Shown in pieces: positions 54,832-63,411 of a stretch of 64,000 bases of DNA. The translations under genes were made by a program, and so were the position numbers. Position 1 is the first letter of the stretch, and the number at the start of each line of letters is the position of its first letter. Source of the stretch: Actinomadura parmotrematis (GTDB taxonomy: Bacteria; Actinomycetota; Actinomycetes; Streptosporangiales; Streptosporangiaceae); the NCBI RefSeq assembly GCF_019458805.1, contig NZ_JAIBOA010000018.1, positions 1 to 64,000 on the forward strand, read 5' to 3'. Under the pieces are notes generated by a model that saw nothing but the letters and a program-made list of their open reading frames with translations, was not told where the DNA came from and did not search any database.

Positions 54832-55590
54832 CTAGACGATCCGGACGGCGACGCCGGCGCTCTGCAGCGCGGCGACGATCTCCGGTGGCGCGCTCGCGTC
54901 GGTGACGACGGCGTCCAGGTCGGTCGCCGGGCAGACGACGCCGAGCCCCGCGCGGGCCAGCTTGCCGCCCTCGCAGACCGCGATCGTCCGCCGCGCCGCC
55001 GCGATCGCGGCCCGCTTCGCCGGCACCTCGTGCAGGTCGTGCGCGGTGAGGCCGTACTCGGCGTCCAGGCCGCACACCCCGATCACGGCGGTGTCGACGC
55101 GCAGCGAGCGGAGCGCGTTCTCGGTGAGCGGGCCGGTCAGGTAGAGCGAGCCCGGCGTGGCGAGGCCGCCCGGCAGCAGCAGCCGCACCTCCGGCGCGTC
55201 CGCGAGCGCCATCGCCGCGTGCAGGTCGAGGGGGACGACGGTGAGGCGCCGGCCCGCCAGCGCGCGCGCGACGGCGAGCGTCGTCGTGCCGCTGTCGAGG
55301 ACGACGGCCTCGCCGTCGGCGAGCAGCCCGGCGACCTCGGCGGCGAGCCGCGCCTTGACCTCGGCGTTCTCGTGCGCGCGCACCGCGTACGGGGGCGCCT
55401 CGCCGCGCAGCAGCAGGCTGACGGCGCCGCCGCGGACCCGGCGGACCACGCCGCGCGCGGCGAGCTGGTCGAGGTCGCGGCGGATCGTCATCTCCGACGA
55501 GCCGGTCAGCTCGGCGAGCTCGGCGACCGTGACGTGCTCGGCGGTGCGGAACCGCTCGATGAGCGCCAGCTGACGTTCCGAACTTTCCAT
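54832..55590 (-). CDS. DeoR/GlpR-family transcriptional repressor
   Basis: The 252-residue protein starts with the DeoR helix-turn-helix (RQLALIERFRTAEHVTVAEL, SSEMTIRRDLDQLAARGVV, RVRGGAV) and has a sugar-phosphate-sensing C-terminal domain (VLDSGTTTLAVARALAG, GVCGLDAEYGLT). These repressors control sugar and glycerol use. A perfect TGTTCA-TT-TGAACA palindrome lies two bases ahead of its ATG and so overlaps its promoter. It is divergent from the HAD phosphatase, which may be its target. Confidence 0.9.
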   Translation of the reverse strand: MESSERQLALIERFRTAEHVTVAELAELTGSSEMTIRRDLDQLAARGVVRRVRGGAVSLLLRGEAPPYAVRAHENAEVKARLAAEVAGLLADGEAVVLDSGTTTLAVARALAGRRLTVVPLDLHAAMALADAPEVRLLLPGGLATPGSLYLTGPLTENALRSLRVDTAVIGVCGLDAEYGLTAHDLHEVPAKRAAIAAARRTIAVCEGGKLARAGLGVVCPATDLDAVVTDASAPPEIVAALQSAGVAVRIV

Positions 55591-55591
55591 A

Positions 55592-55605
55592 TGTTCATTT
55601 GAACA
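55592..55605. promoter_or_regulatory. Candidate DeoR/GlpR operator
   Basis: TGTTCATTTGAACA is a perfect palindrome with six-base arms and a two-base centre, in an AT-rich island. The TGTTC/GAACA half-site is like that of GlpR-type repressors. It lies between the divergent deoR-type and HAD genes. Confidence 0.6.
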
Positions 55606-55656
55606 GATTCTGTGTTAGAAAGTCAACGAAAGGTCGCCGAGCCTCCGGGGAGCGTC

Positions 55657-56253
55657 ATGGGCTGGATCGTGTTCGACTACGGCGAGGTCATCAGCCTCGC
55701 CCCGCCCGAGGGCGCCGGCGTGCTGCTCCGCGAGGCCGCCGGGGCGCCCGCGGACGCCTTCTGGCCCGCCTACTGGGCCGGGCGCCGCCCCTACGACGAG
55801 GGCGCCGTCACCGCGGCGGAGTTCTGGGCCGGGGTGTTCGGCCGCATCGGCCGCGCCCTGGACGACGACCTCGTCGCCGTCCTCGTCGAGCTGGACCTGC
55901 GCGCCTGGTCCCACCTCAACCCCGGGACGCTGGCCCTGCTGGAGGAGCTCGCCGCGGGCGGCGCCGACCTCGCGCTGCTGTCCAACGCCCCCGCCGAGTT
56001 GGCCCGCCGGGTGGACGCCGCGCCCTGGGCGTCGGTGTTCCGGCACCGGGTGTTCAGCGCCGACCTCGGGCTCGCCAAACCCGACCCGCGCATCTACCGG
56101 CGGCTCTGCGAGCGCCTCGGCGCGCAGCCGGGCGAGGTGACGTTCGTCGACGACCGCGCCGACAACATCGACGCCGCGCGCGCCCTCGGCATCCGGGCCC
56201 TGCGCTTCACGGGCGTCGACCGGCTGCGCGCCGAGCTCGCCGCGGCGGCCTGA
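55657..56253 (+). CDS. HAD-type phosphatase, YihX-like
   Basis: The 198-residue protein begins MGWIVFDYGEVISL: motif I is D-Y-G-E rather than D-x-D, as in the YihX and epoxide-hydrolase N-terminal branch of HAD proteins. The helical cap holds WPAYWAGRRPYDEG, LLSNAP is motif II, LAKPDPRIYRRL holds the Lys and FVDDRADNIDAA is motif IV. Sugar-1-phosphates or similar are likely substrates. ATG with GGGGAG upstream. Divergent from a DeoR repressor whose effector is usually a sugar phosphate, which fits. Confidence 0.85.
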   Translation: MGWIVFDYGEVISLAPPEGAGVLLREAAGAPADAFWPAYWAGRRPYDEGAVTAAEFWAGVFGRIGRALDDDLVAVLVELDLRAWSHLNPGTLALLEELAAGGADLALLSNAPAELARRVDAAPWASVFRHRVFSADLGLAKPDPRIYRRLCERLGAQPGEVTFVDDRADNIDAARALGIRALRFTGVDRLRAELAAAA

Positions 56254-56267
56254 CGGGCGCCCGCCGC

Positions 56268-57029
56268 TCAGGTGGCGGTGAGCGCGAGGGTGCGCTGGAT
56301 GCGGGCCGCGGTCGCCTTCATCCGGTCCGCCTCCGCCTCGATCTTGGGCAGCTTGGCGGACCGGCAGGAGATCGCGAGCGCGCCGAGCACGCTGCCCGTC
56401 GCGTCGGTCACCGGCACCGCCGCGCAGCCCGTGCCGAGGGTGTACTCCTCGTGGTCGAGCGACAGGTGCGGGGAGGCGTCCAGCAGGTGGAACAGCCGGC
56501 GCTGCTCGGTGATGGTGTGCGGGGTGAGGTCGACCAGCGGGTGCTGGAGCAGGTACTCGCGGCGGGTGTCGGCGTCCATCTGCGCGAGGATGCACTTGCC
56601 GATCGCGGTGGCGTGCGCGGCGTCGTCGAAGCCGACCCAGGTGTCCACGCGCGGGGTGCGCGGCCCGTCCGCCACGTCGATGATGCGGATCTGGTCGTCC
56701 TCGTGCACGCCGAAGTAGGACGCGACGCCGAGCTCGTCGCGGAGCGCGACGAGCGTCGGGCGGATGCGCGCCAGCAGCTGCTGCGCCCGGCTCTGCCCGT
56801 GCAGGCTCTCCACCTGCGGCCCGAGCACCCACGCGCCGTCCGACAGGCGCATCGCGTAGCCCTCGTGGCCGAGCGTGCGGAGCAGGTGGTAGGTGGTGGC
56901 GAGCGGCAGCCCGGCCTCGCGGGAGATCTGCTTGGCGGGCGCGCCGTTCGGGTGCGCCGCCACGATCTCCATCAGGCGCAGCGCGCGCTGTACCGAGGCG
57001 ATGAGGGTCGGCTTCGGAGTCCCGTCCAT
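56268..57029 (-). CDS. IclR-family transcriptional regulator
   Basis: The 253-residue protein has the IclR winged helix (SVQRALRLMEIVAAHPNGAP, LPLATTYHLLRTLGHEGYA) and effector domain (VASYFGVHEDDQIRIIDVAD, HATAIGKCILAQM, YTLGTGCAAVPVTDATG). IclR regulators often control aromatic-acid and acetate catabolism or sugar use. ATG start at 57029. It is convergent with the HAD gene. No clear target beyond the divergent lipoate-ligase-like gene. Confidence 0.9.
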   Translation of the reverse strand: MDGTPKPTLIASVQRALRLMEIVAAHPNGAPAKQISREAGLPLATTYHLLRTLGHEGYAMRLSDGAWVLGPQVESLHGQSRAQQLLARIRPTLVALRDELGVASYFGVHEDDQIRIIDVADGPRTPRVDTWVGFDDAAHATAIGKCILAQMDADTRREYLLQHPLVDLTPHTITEQRRLFHLLDASPHLSLDHEEYTLGTGCAAVPVTDATGSVLGALAISCRSAKLPKIEAEADRMKATAARIQRTLALTAT

Positions 57030-57230
57030 ACTGGCACCATTGGATCACTTTCCGTGGCCGCGCGTGCGCGAATCGGTGAGGCCGTCCCGCCCGGCCGCCC
57101 CGCGGCGGCCCGGCGCGCCCGCGACCGGCGACCCCTCCGAGCAGGCGTTCCGCCGCGGCGTGTCACCATCTGAAAACTCGGCGCCGGCGATCTGGGCGGA
57201 CCACCGGTCGCGGCGCCGGACCCCGGAGGT

Positions 57231-57293
57231 ATGACGGAACCGCCGGGCCTTACCGCGGAGGACCCGGCGCGGGGGGAGAGCCGCGCATGCTGA
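57231..57293 (+). CDS. Possible 20-residue leader ORF overlapping the ligase-like start
   Basis: An ATG directly after GGAGGT opens a 20-codon frame whose TGA (57291-57293) lies five bases beyond the start of the downstream gene's ATG (57287). The ribosome site is too close to the ATG to be ideal. If translated, it would couple translation to the ligase-like gene. Weak evidence. Confidence 0.2.
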   Translation: MTEPPGLTAEDPARGESRAC

Positions 57294-58054
57294 CAGTGAT
57301 CGTCGAGGACGGCGCCGACCCGGCCTGGAACCTGGCCCTGGACGAGGCGCTGCTGCGCTCGGCCGCGGCGCCGCCGGGCCGCGGCGCCTGGGACCGGGCC
57401 GGGACGGGCCCGCTGCTGCGGGTCTGGCAGAACGCGCCCAGCGTGCTCATCGGCCGCTTCCAGAACCTGACGCGCGCCGTCGACCTCGCCGCCTGCGCCC
57501 GCGACGGCGTCCCCGTGGTGCGCCGGGGCAGCGGCGGCGGCGCCGTCCACACCGGCCCCGGCACCCTGCTGTTCTCCCTGGTGCGCCCCGCCGCCCCGCG
57601 CGACGCGCGGCCCCCGCTCGACGCGCTCGTGGCCGCGGCCGTCGCCACCCTCGGGCCCCCGGCCGCCGCGCTCGGGGACGGGACCATCGCCACCGCCCGC
57701 ATGCGCACCCGCCACGCCGAGCTCGTCCAGGTCGCCGTGCACGTCTCCGACGTCGCGTCCGGCGCCGCCCACCTGGCGGCCGGCCCGCAGCCGACGCTCG
57801 CCGGGCACGGCCCGCCGGTGTCGCTGGACGCGGTGCGCGCCGCGGTGCTCTGCGGCGCCGTCGAGGAGTACGGCATCGCCGCCGCCCGGCGCCCCGACCG
57901 GCACGAGCTGGACCTCCAGCGGCGCCTGCACGCCCGCCGCTACGGCGATCCGGGCTGGCAGCTGAACGGCGTCGAGGCGCGCGACGGCCCGTCCGGCGGC
58001 CCGTCCGGCGGCCGCCCGCACCGGATCGGGGCATACCCGTCCGCCCGGCGCTGA
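57287..58054 (+). CDS. Lipoate-protein ligase A-like protein, possibly inactive
   Basis: The 255-residue protein shows LplA/BPL features: WNLALDEALL near residue 11, VLIGRFQN, VVRRGSGGGAVHTGPGTLLFS near residues 77-97 (adenylate-binding glycine loop, given here in two parts) and ELDLQRRLHARRYGDPGW near the end. The Lys-x-Ser/Ala-Gly motif that contacts lipoyl-adenylate, expected near residue 135, is not seen; in that region the sequence is GDGTIATARMRTRHAE. It may use a different acyl group, transfer instead of ligate, or be non-enzymatic. ATG start after GGGGGGAG. Confidence 0.75.
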   Translation: MLTVIVEDGADPAWNLALDEALLRSAAAPPGRGAWDRAGTGPLLRVWQNAPSVLIGRFQNLTRAVDLAACARDGVPVVRRGSGGGAVHTGPGTLLFSLVRPAAPRDARPPLDALVAAAVATLGPPAAALGDGTIATARMRTRHAELVQVAVHVSDVASGAAHLAAGPQPTLAGHGPPVSLDAVRAAVLCGAVEEYGIAAARRPDRHELDLQRRLHARRYGDPGWQLNGVEARDGPSGGPSGGRPHRIGAYPSARR

Positions 58055-58147
58055 GCGGACGTTCACCTGGGGCTCGGGTGGCCTCCAGGGACGCGGCGGG
58101 CCTTCCTTCAAATGTGCGGTCGAATTCTGTCAGCCTTGCCGCGCGTG

Positions 58148-58153
58148 GTTACA
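58148..58153 (+). promoter_or_regulatory. Possible -10 of the methyltransferase gene
   Basis: TACACT fits the -10 consensus well and lies about 70 bases before the ATG at 58223, giving a leader of roughly 60 bases. Confidence 0.35.
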
Positions 58154-58222
58154 CTTGCCCGATCCGAGCGCTGGACCCAGGCCGACGGCCTGCGCTCCGG
58201 CATGGCCACGCGAGCGGGAATC

Positions 58223-58960
58223 ATGCAGACAACCAATCAGCAAGACATCGTTCAGCCTGCGGCCGGTGAAGGCGCGCTGGAGAACCACCTCGGCGGCGAC
58301 GAGGCACGCAACTACCGCCGCTACCAGTACAACCTGGTCTCCCCGCACGTCGGGAAGTCCCTGCTGGAGATCGGCGCGGGGCTCGGCCACCTGTCGGCGG
58401 AGCTCGCCCCGAACCTGGACTACCTCGCCGTCAGCGACGGCGACCCCTACTGCCTGGAGCAGCTCGCCCAGCGGCACGCCGGCGACGTGGACGTGGACGT
58501 CCTGTCGCTGGAGCTGCCCTGCGAGGTCAAGCTGCGGCAGCCGGTCGACACCGTGCTCATGATGAACGTGCTGGAGCACATCACCGACGACGCGCAGGCG
58601 CTCCGCGACCTCGCCGCCGCGACCGTCCCGGGCGGCCGCATCATCATCTGGGTGCCCGGCTACCAGCAGCTCTACAGCGACTTCGACCGCAAGGTCGGGC
58701 ACGTGCAGCGCTACACCCCGAAGACGCTCGGCGCCGCCGTCCGCGCCGCCGGCCTCACCCCCGAGGTGCTGAAGCCGATCAACTTCCTGGGCGGCCTCGC
58801 CTGGTGGGCCGCGGTCCGCCGCGGCGGCGCGTCCTACCCGCGGCCCGGCCTGGTGAAGATCTACGACCGGACGGTCATCCCGATCACCGAGACGGTGGAG
58901 CGCTTCGTCCGCCCGCCGTTCGGGCAGAGCGTGTTCTGCGTGGCGCGCGTCCCCTCCTGA
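58223..58960 (+). CDS. Class I SAM-dependent methyltransferase
   Basis: The 245-residue protein has motif I LLEIGAGLGHLSAELAP near residue 47, an acidic motif II (AVSDGDPYCLEQL), VLMMNVLEHITDDAQAL (motif III region) and IIIWVPGYQQLYSDFDRKVGH, a form often seen in ubiquinone/menaquinone-like or glycan-linked methyltransferases. The frame is open upstream to 58112, but ATG at 58223 has GAGCGGGA at good distance and begins the soluble core; ATG at 58202 is an alternative. Substrate unknown. Confidence 0.85.
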   Translation: MQTTNQQDIVQPAAGEGALENHLGGDEARNYRRYQYNLVSPHVGKSLLEIGAGLGHLSAELAPNLDYLAVSDGDPYCLEQLAQRHAGDVDVDVLSLELPCEVKLRQPVDTVLMMNVLEHITDDAQALRDLAAATVPGGRIIIWVPGYQQLYSDFDRKVGHVQRYTPKTLGAAVRAAGLTPEVLKPINFLGGLAWWAAVRRGGASYPRPGLVKIYDRTVIPITETVERFVRPPFGQSVFCVARVPS

Positions 58961-59270
58961 CCGGCGGGACCGAGGGGCGGGCCCGGCCGGGGATCGGTGG
59001 GGGTCCGGCCCCGATTTAGGTATGCCGATCGGGATGTCTCCCGATGCCCCGCGGCGCGCGGAGGCCCGAGACTGGGCAGTGGCCGGACGGGCCGCGGACC
59101 GCCTCTCCGAGCGGAGCAGTACCGCGTACTCCGCGGATCGCGGTCGGGAAGGCCAGCCACTGAAGTTCCCGTGTGGTCCGACGATCCGGCGCCGGGTGCC
59201 CGGGAGGGGAGGCCCCCGGCGCCGGATCCACGCGCCCGCCGCCGGACGCCGGGCGGACGCCGGGCGGGTG
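58961..59270. other. Intergenic region with a long hairpin, no gene seen
   Basis: These 310 bases separate the convergent methyltransferase and LuxR genes. No gene is convincing. The region holds a perfect 14-base inverted repeat at 59183-59228, a G/C-rich interrupted stem near 58993-59018 just after the methyltransferase, and two CGGACGCCGGG-like units near the LuxR end. Confidence 0.6.
59183..59228 (-). terminator. 14-base hairpin downstream of the LuxR-type gene
   Basis: GATCCGGCGCCGGG at 59183-59196 is exactly complementary to 59215-59228, with an 18-base loop. It is 42 bases past the stop of the minus-strand LuxR gene. No T tract follows. Terminator by position. Confidence 0.5.
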
Positions 59271-62162
59271 TCAGGCGGGCTCGTCGAACAGGCCGAGGCG
59301 GTGCGCGGTCGCGGCGGCCTCGCCGCGGTTCGCCACGCCGAGCTTGCCGAGGATGTTCGACACGTGCACGCTCGCGGTCTTCGCCGAGATGAACAGCGCC
59401 GCCGCGATGTCGCGGTTGCCGTGCCCGTCGGCGACCAGCCGCAGCACCTCCAGCTCGCGCGGCGTGAGGCCGAGCGGCGCGGCCGCGGCGCCGCCGCCCG
59501 CCCGGCGCGGCCGCCGGACGCGGCGGGCCAGGTCGGCGAGGCGCTCGTGCAGCAGCGCGGCGCGGAGCGTCCCGGTGAGCTCCAGGGCCTCGGTGAGCCG
59601 GTCGTGCGCGGCGTCGTGGTCGCCGGCGGAGAGCGCGGCCTGCGCGGCGTGCAGCAGCGCCTCGGCGCGCGGGTAGGGGCAGCCGAGCTTCTCCCAGGAC
59701 GCCGCGACCTCGTCCCAGGCGCACACGTCGTCCTCGCCGCGCAGGCGGGCGATCCCGGCGCGGAAGGTGCGGTGCCAGGCCTCCTGCGCGGAGCCGCGGA
59801 CCTGGATCGCCGCGGCGTGCCGCTCCAGCTCGGCGGCGGCGCCCGGGTCGCCGGCCCGGACGGCGGCGTCGGTCCCGAGCACCAGCACCGGCCAGGCGTA
59901 GCGGGCGCCGTCGGGCAGCCCGGCCTGGTCGCAGAGCCCGTACGCCGCCTCCAGCGCCTCGCGGGGGCGGTCCTCGGCGAGCAGCACCCCCATCTCCAGG
60001 CGGAGCACCGCGAAGGTGTCCTGGGACTTGGTCCACCGCTTCTGCGGCGCGAGGATGCCGCGGGACGAGGCGAGGCGGGCGCGGGCGGCGGCGAGGTCGC
60101 CGCGGGCGAGCGCGAGCTCCCCCGACAGCACCTGCAGCGAGGTGCGGGTGGTGATCGGCGGGTCGAGCTCCAGGCCGCGCTCCAGCATCTCGGCGGCCTC
60201 GTCCCAGCGGCCGAGCGACAGCAGCGGCTCGGCGACGTTGATGGTCAGGAACGCGCCCTGGGTGCGCTGCACGCCGAACTCGGCGGCCCGCACGGCGCCC
60301 TTGCGGGCCACCTCGGCGGCCTCGGCGTGCCGGCCGGCGCCCTCCAGGAAGTGCGACTTGATCACCGCGAACCGCATGACGATCCGGTGCGCGCCCGAGC
60401 GGAGCACCGCCTCCTCGGCGTCGGCGAGCTGCGCGAGGCCGTGCTCGTAGTCCATGTCGGCGCAGAGCAGGGTGATGCGGGCGTCGGCCTCGGCGGTCGC
60501 GTCGCCGATGTCGACGGCGATCCGCAGCGCCTCGGCGGCGGCGTCCTGCGCGGAGCGGATGTCGGTGGTGAGGCGGCCGTAGGTGGCGAGCGCGGTGAGC
60601 GCGCGGGCCCGCTGCGCCGTCGCCTCGTCCGGCAGCAGCCGCACCGCCTCGCGGAGGTCCTCCAGGAAGCCGGGCTTGGCGAGCTGGTGGCGCATCCGGC
60701 CCGACATCTCCAGCAGGGCGGCGCGCAGCCGGCGCCGGTCGGCCGTGCCGTCCTCGGGCAGCTCGCGCAGCGCCCGCTTGGCGATCGTGATGCCGCGCCC
60801 GTACTCGCCGGCGATCTCGGCGGCGGCCGCGGCCTGCCGCAGCACCTCGGCGTAGGGCGCCTCGATGCGCCCCTCGGCGTCCGGCACCTGGTCCCACAGC
60901 TCCATGACGCGCGAGAGCATCGTCAGGCTCTCGGCGTAGGCGAGGGCGCGCCGCGACTCGGCGGCGGCCCGCCAGGCGCTCACCAGCGCCCACAGGGCGT
61001 CGTGCGCGGCGTGCCAGTGGTGGCTGATCGCCACCCAGCGGCGGCCGGCCGGCATGAGCGCGGCGTCGGCCTCCAGCGCCTCGGCGAAGCGGGCGTGCAG
61101 GCGGGTGTGCTCGCCGGGCAGCAGGTCGTCGTGGACGGCCTCGCGGATGAGCGCGTGCCGGAACGCGTAGCCGTCGCCGCTCACCAGCAGCGCGTTGGCG
61201 GCGACGGCGGGCCGCAGCAGGCGGCTGAGCGCGGCGTCGTCCTCGCCGGACACGGCGGCGAGCAGGGCGTGGTCGACGTGCACGCCGCCGACGGCGGCGA
61301 CGCGCAGCAGCTCCTGGGTGTCCTCGGGCAGGCGCTGGATGCCGGCGAGCAGCAGGTCGCGCAGCGACTCGGGCAGCTCGCAGGCGAGCGTCCCGTCGGC
61401 GTCCAGGAGCGCCTCGACGAACAGCGGGTTGCCGCCGCTCCGCTCGTGCAGCCGCAGCGCGAGACCGGGGCCCGGGTCGTGGCCGAGGAGCTGCGCGGCG
61501 AGCTCGCCGACCTCGCGGACGCCGAGCGGGGCCAGGTCCAGGCGCCGCACCCGCTCGACCCGGCCGAGCTCGGCGAGCAGCGCCCGCAGCGGGTGCGTGC
61601 GGTGCAGCTCGTCCGAGCGGTGCGTGACGACGATGAGCAGCGGCGCGCCGCTGAGGTTGCGGACGAGGAAGGCCAGCAGGTCGCGGGTGGAGCGGTCCGC
61701 CCAGTGGGCGTCCTCGATGATGAGCGCCACCGGCCGCTCGGCGGCGAGGCGCTCCAGCAGCACGAGCACCAGCTCGAACAGCCGCGCGCGCTCCTCGGCG
61801 GTCGCGGCGTCGCTCTCGGGCTCGCCGAACTCCGGCAGCAGCCGGGCGAGGCCGGAGGTGTCGCCGCGCGGCAGCAGCGCCGCGACGCCGTCGGTGCCGA
61901 TGTCGCGGACCAGGCCGCGCAGGATCGTGGTGAACGGCGCGAACGGCAGGCCGTCCGAGCCGAGCTCCAGGCAGCCGCCGGCGAGCAGCCGGGCGCCCGC
62001 CGCCCGGGCGCGCGCGGCGAACTCGCGCATCAGCCGCGTCTTGCCGAGCCCGGCCTCGCCGCCGAGCAGGACGGCGCCGGGGATGTCGCGGAGCGCGTCG
62101 TCCAGGACGGTGATCTCGGCGGTGCGGCCGACGAGGACGGGGCTCATCACGCGGGAGGTCAC
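59271..62162 (-). CDS. LuxR-family ATP-binding regulator (LAL type)
   Basis: The 963-residue protein has an N-terminal AAA-type ATPase: Walker A GGEAGLGKTRL near 33-43 and Walker B PVALIIEDAHWAD near 142. A long helical TPR-like middle of some 600 residues follows, and a C-terminal LuxR helix-turn-helix (LTPRELEVLRLVADGHGNRD, then FISAKTASVHVSNIL). This is the size and layout of MalT/LAL regulators, often pathway-specific activators. GTG at 62162 is used; an in-frame ATG lies five codons later. Its target is not evident; the adjacent CoA-transferase gene lies upstream on the same strand. Confidence 0.92.
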   Translation of the reverse strand: MTSRVMSPVLVGRTAEITVLDDALRDIPGAVLLGGEAGLGKTRLMREFAARARAAGARLLAGGCLELGSDGLPFAPFTTILRGLVRDIGTDGVAALLPRGDTSGLARLLPEFGEPESDAATAEERARLFELVLVLLERLAAERPVALIIEDAHWADRSTRDLLAFLVRNLSGAPLLIVVTHRSDELHRTHPLRALLAELGRVERVRRLDLAPLGVREVGELAAQLLGHDPGPGLALRLHERSGGNPLFVEALLDADGTLACELPESLRDLLLAGIQRLPEDTQELLRVAAVGGVHVDHALLAAVSGEDDAALSRLLRPAVAANALLVSGDGYAFRHALIREAVHDDLLPGEHTRLHARFAEALEADAALMPAGRRWVAISHHWHAAHDALWALVSAWRAAAESRRALAYAESLTMLSRVMELWDQVPDAEGRIEAPYAEVLRQAAAAAEIAGEYGRGITIAKRALRELPEDGTADRRRLRAALLEMSGRMRHQLAKPGFLEDLREAVRLLPDEATAQRARALTALATYGRLTTDIRSAQDAAAEALRIAVDIGDATAEADARITLLCADMDYEHGLAQLADAEEAVLRSGAHRIVMRFAVIKSHFLEGAGRHAEAAEVARKGAVRAAEFGVQRTQGAFLTINVAEPLLSLGRWDEAAEMLERGLELDPPITTRTSLQVLSGELALARGDLAAARARLASSRGILAPQKRWTKSQDTFAVLRLEMGVLLAEDRPREALEAAYGLCDQAGLPDGARYAWPVLVLGTDAAVRAGDPGAAAELERHAAAIQVRGSAQEAWHRTFRAGIARLRGEDDVCAWDEVAASWEKLGCPYPRAEALLHAAQAALSAGDHDAAHDRLTEALELTGTLRAALLHERLADLARRVRRPRRAGGGAAAAPLGLTPRELEVLRLVADGHGNRDIAAALFISAKTASVHVSNILGKLGVANRGEAAATAHRLGLFDEPA

Positions 62163-62202
62163 GCCCCCATGATGCCAAACGGACCGGACAAAACGCTCAT
62201 CG

Positions 62203-63222
62203 TTATCCGGCGGCCCAGCCCTGGCCCGCGTGCGCGTCCAGCTCCGCGACCGTCCCCCCGGTCAGCGGCGGGTGCGCCGCGGTGCGGACGGGGCTGCCGA
62301 ACACCGCGTCGCGGGCCCGGAAATGCGGGTGCTCGATCATCGCGGCGCGGTCCAGGACGGGCGCGACGGGCGCGCCCGCCGCCGTCAGCCGCCGGACGGC
62401 CTCGGCGGCGGGCAGCGCCGCGACGGCGGCGGCGACCCGGGCGTCCAGCGCCGGCACGTCCCGCATCCGCCCGAGGAAGTCGACGTGGGCGATGTCGTCG
62501 AGGCCGAGGGCTGCGCAGACGGCCGTCCACAGCCGGTCCTCGGAGACGACGCCGAGCGTGACGCGGCCGCCGTCCGCCGCCGCGTACACCCCGTACCCGG
62601 GGACGGTGCCGCGCCGCGTCGCCTCGGGGACCGTGCCGGTCCAGTTGGCGAGCACGTCGGCCATGCCGAGGTCGATGCGGTCGCCCTCGCCGCTCGCGCG
62701 GGCCTGCACGACGGCCGCGGCGATCGCGAACGCGGCCATCGTCGCGGCGGCCATGTCGGCGAGCGGCAGCTCGTCGGCGTCGGGCGACCCGGTGCCCGGC
62801 GGGAGCGCGGCGGTGTAGGCGCGGTAGTTGACGTCGTGGCCCGGTACGTCGGCGAGCGGGCCGCGCGCGCCGTACCCGGAGATCGAGCAGTAGACGAGCG
62901 CGGGGTTCGCGGCGCGCAGCGCCCCGTACCCGACGCCGAGCCGGTCGGCGACGCCGGGCCGGAACCCCTCCACGAACACCTCGGCGCCCGCCGCGAGCTC
63001 CAGCGCCCGCGCCCGTCCCGCCTCGCTCTTCAGGTCGAGCGCGATGCTGCGCTTGTGCCGGTTGAGCAGGTCGAAATGGCCGCGGAACATGCGCATCGGC
63101 TCGCCGCCGGGCGGCTCCACCTTCAGCACGTCGGCGCCGTGCTGCGCGAGCAGCTGCGTCGCGTAGGGACCGGGCCGCCACATCGTCAGATCGAGCACCC
63201 GCAGCCCGTCCAGCAGCCCCAT
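62203..63222 (-). CDS. CaiB/BaiF (class III) CoA-transferase
   Basis: The 339-residue protein shows LLDGLRVLDLTMWRPGPYAT at the start, ADVLKVEPPGGEPMR, FEGFRPGVADRLG (as VFVEGFRPGVADRLGVGY), VYCSISGYGARGPL and the catalytic Asp in PGHDVNYRAYTAAL near 150. Family III enzymes move CoA between carboxylic acids, often in catabolism of carnitine, bile acids or aromatic acids. It is somewhat shorter than the common 390 residues. ATG after GGAGGGG. Divergent from a luciferase-like oxidoreductase, sharing an operator-like palindrome. Confidence 0.9.
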   Translation of the reverse strand: MGLLDGLRVLDLTMWRPGPYATQLLAQHGADVLKVEPPGGEPMRMFRGHFDLLNRHKRSIALDLKSEAGRARALELAAGAEVFVEGFRPGVADRLGVGYGALRAANPALVYCSISGYGARGPLADVPGHDVNYRAYTAALPPGTGSPDADELPLADMAAATMAAFAIAAAVVQARASGEGDRIDLGMADVLANWTGTVPEATRRGTVPGYGVYAAADGGRVTLGVVSEDRLWTAVCAALGLDDIAHVDFLGRMRDVPALDARVAAAVAALPAAEAVRRLTAAGAPVAPVLDRAAMIEHPHFRARDAVFGSPVRTAAHPPLTGGTVAELDAHAGQGWAAG

Positions 63223-63282
63223 CGCCCACCCCTCCGCCCCGAGAAGACCGCCCCCACCGTGCCCGCCCCCGGCCCGCCTCGT

Positions 63283-63296
63283 CAAGCGAGCGCTTG
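63283..63296. promoter_or_regulatory. TetR-like operator palindrome
   Basis: CAAGCG-AG-CGCTTG is a perfect palindrome with six-base arms between the divergent CoA-transferase and oxidoreductase genes, 60 bases from the former start. CAAG/CTTG half-sites recur in actinobacterial repressors of lipid and steroid catabolism such as KstR2. No cognate regulator is encoded in the window beside it. Confidence 0.5.
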
Positions 63297-63411
63297 GTCA
63301 AAACGAATCCGGGGGAGGGGCGGGGATCTATTGACGTGGAGTCCAATTCGGGTGAGGCTGGCCGGGTGATGCCGGGGCGTCCCGTTATCCGCCCTGGTCG
63401 GACAGGTGGAG

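Noticed and set aside
59022..62561. A 1179-codon plus-strand frame over the LuxR regulator
   Set aside because: Antisense to a gene with Walker motifs and a LuxR helix-turn-helix; composition is low complexity.
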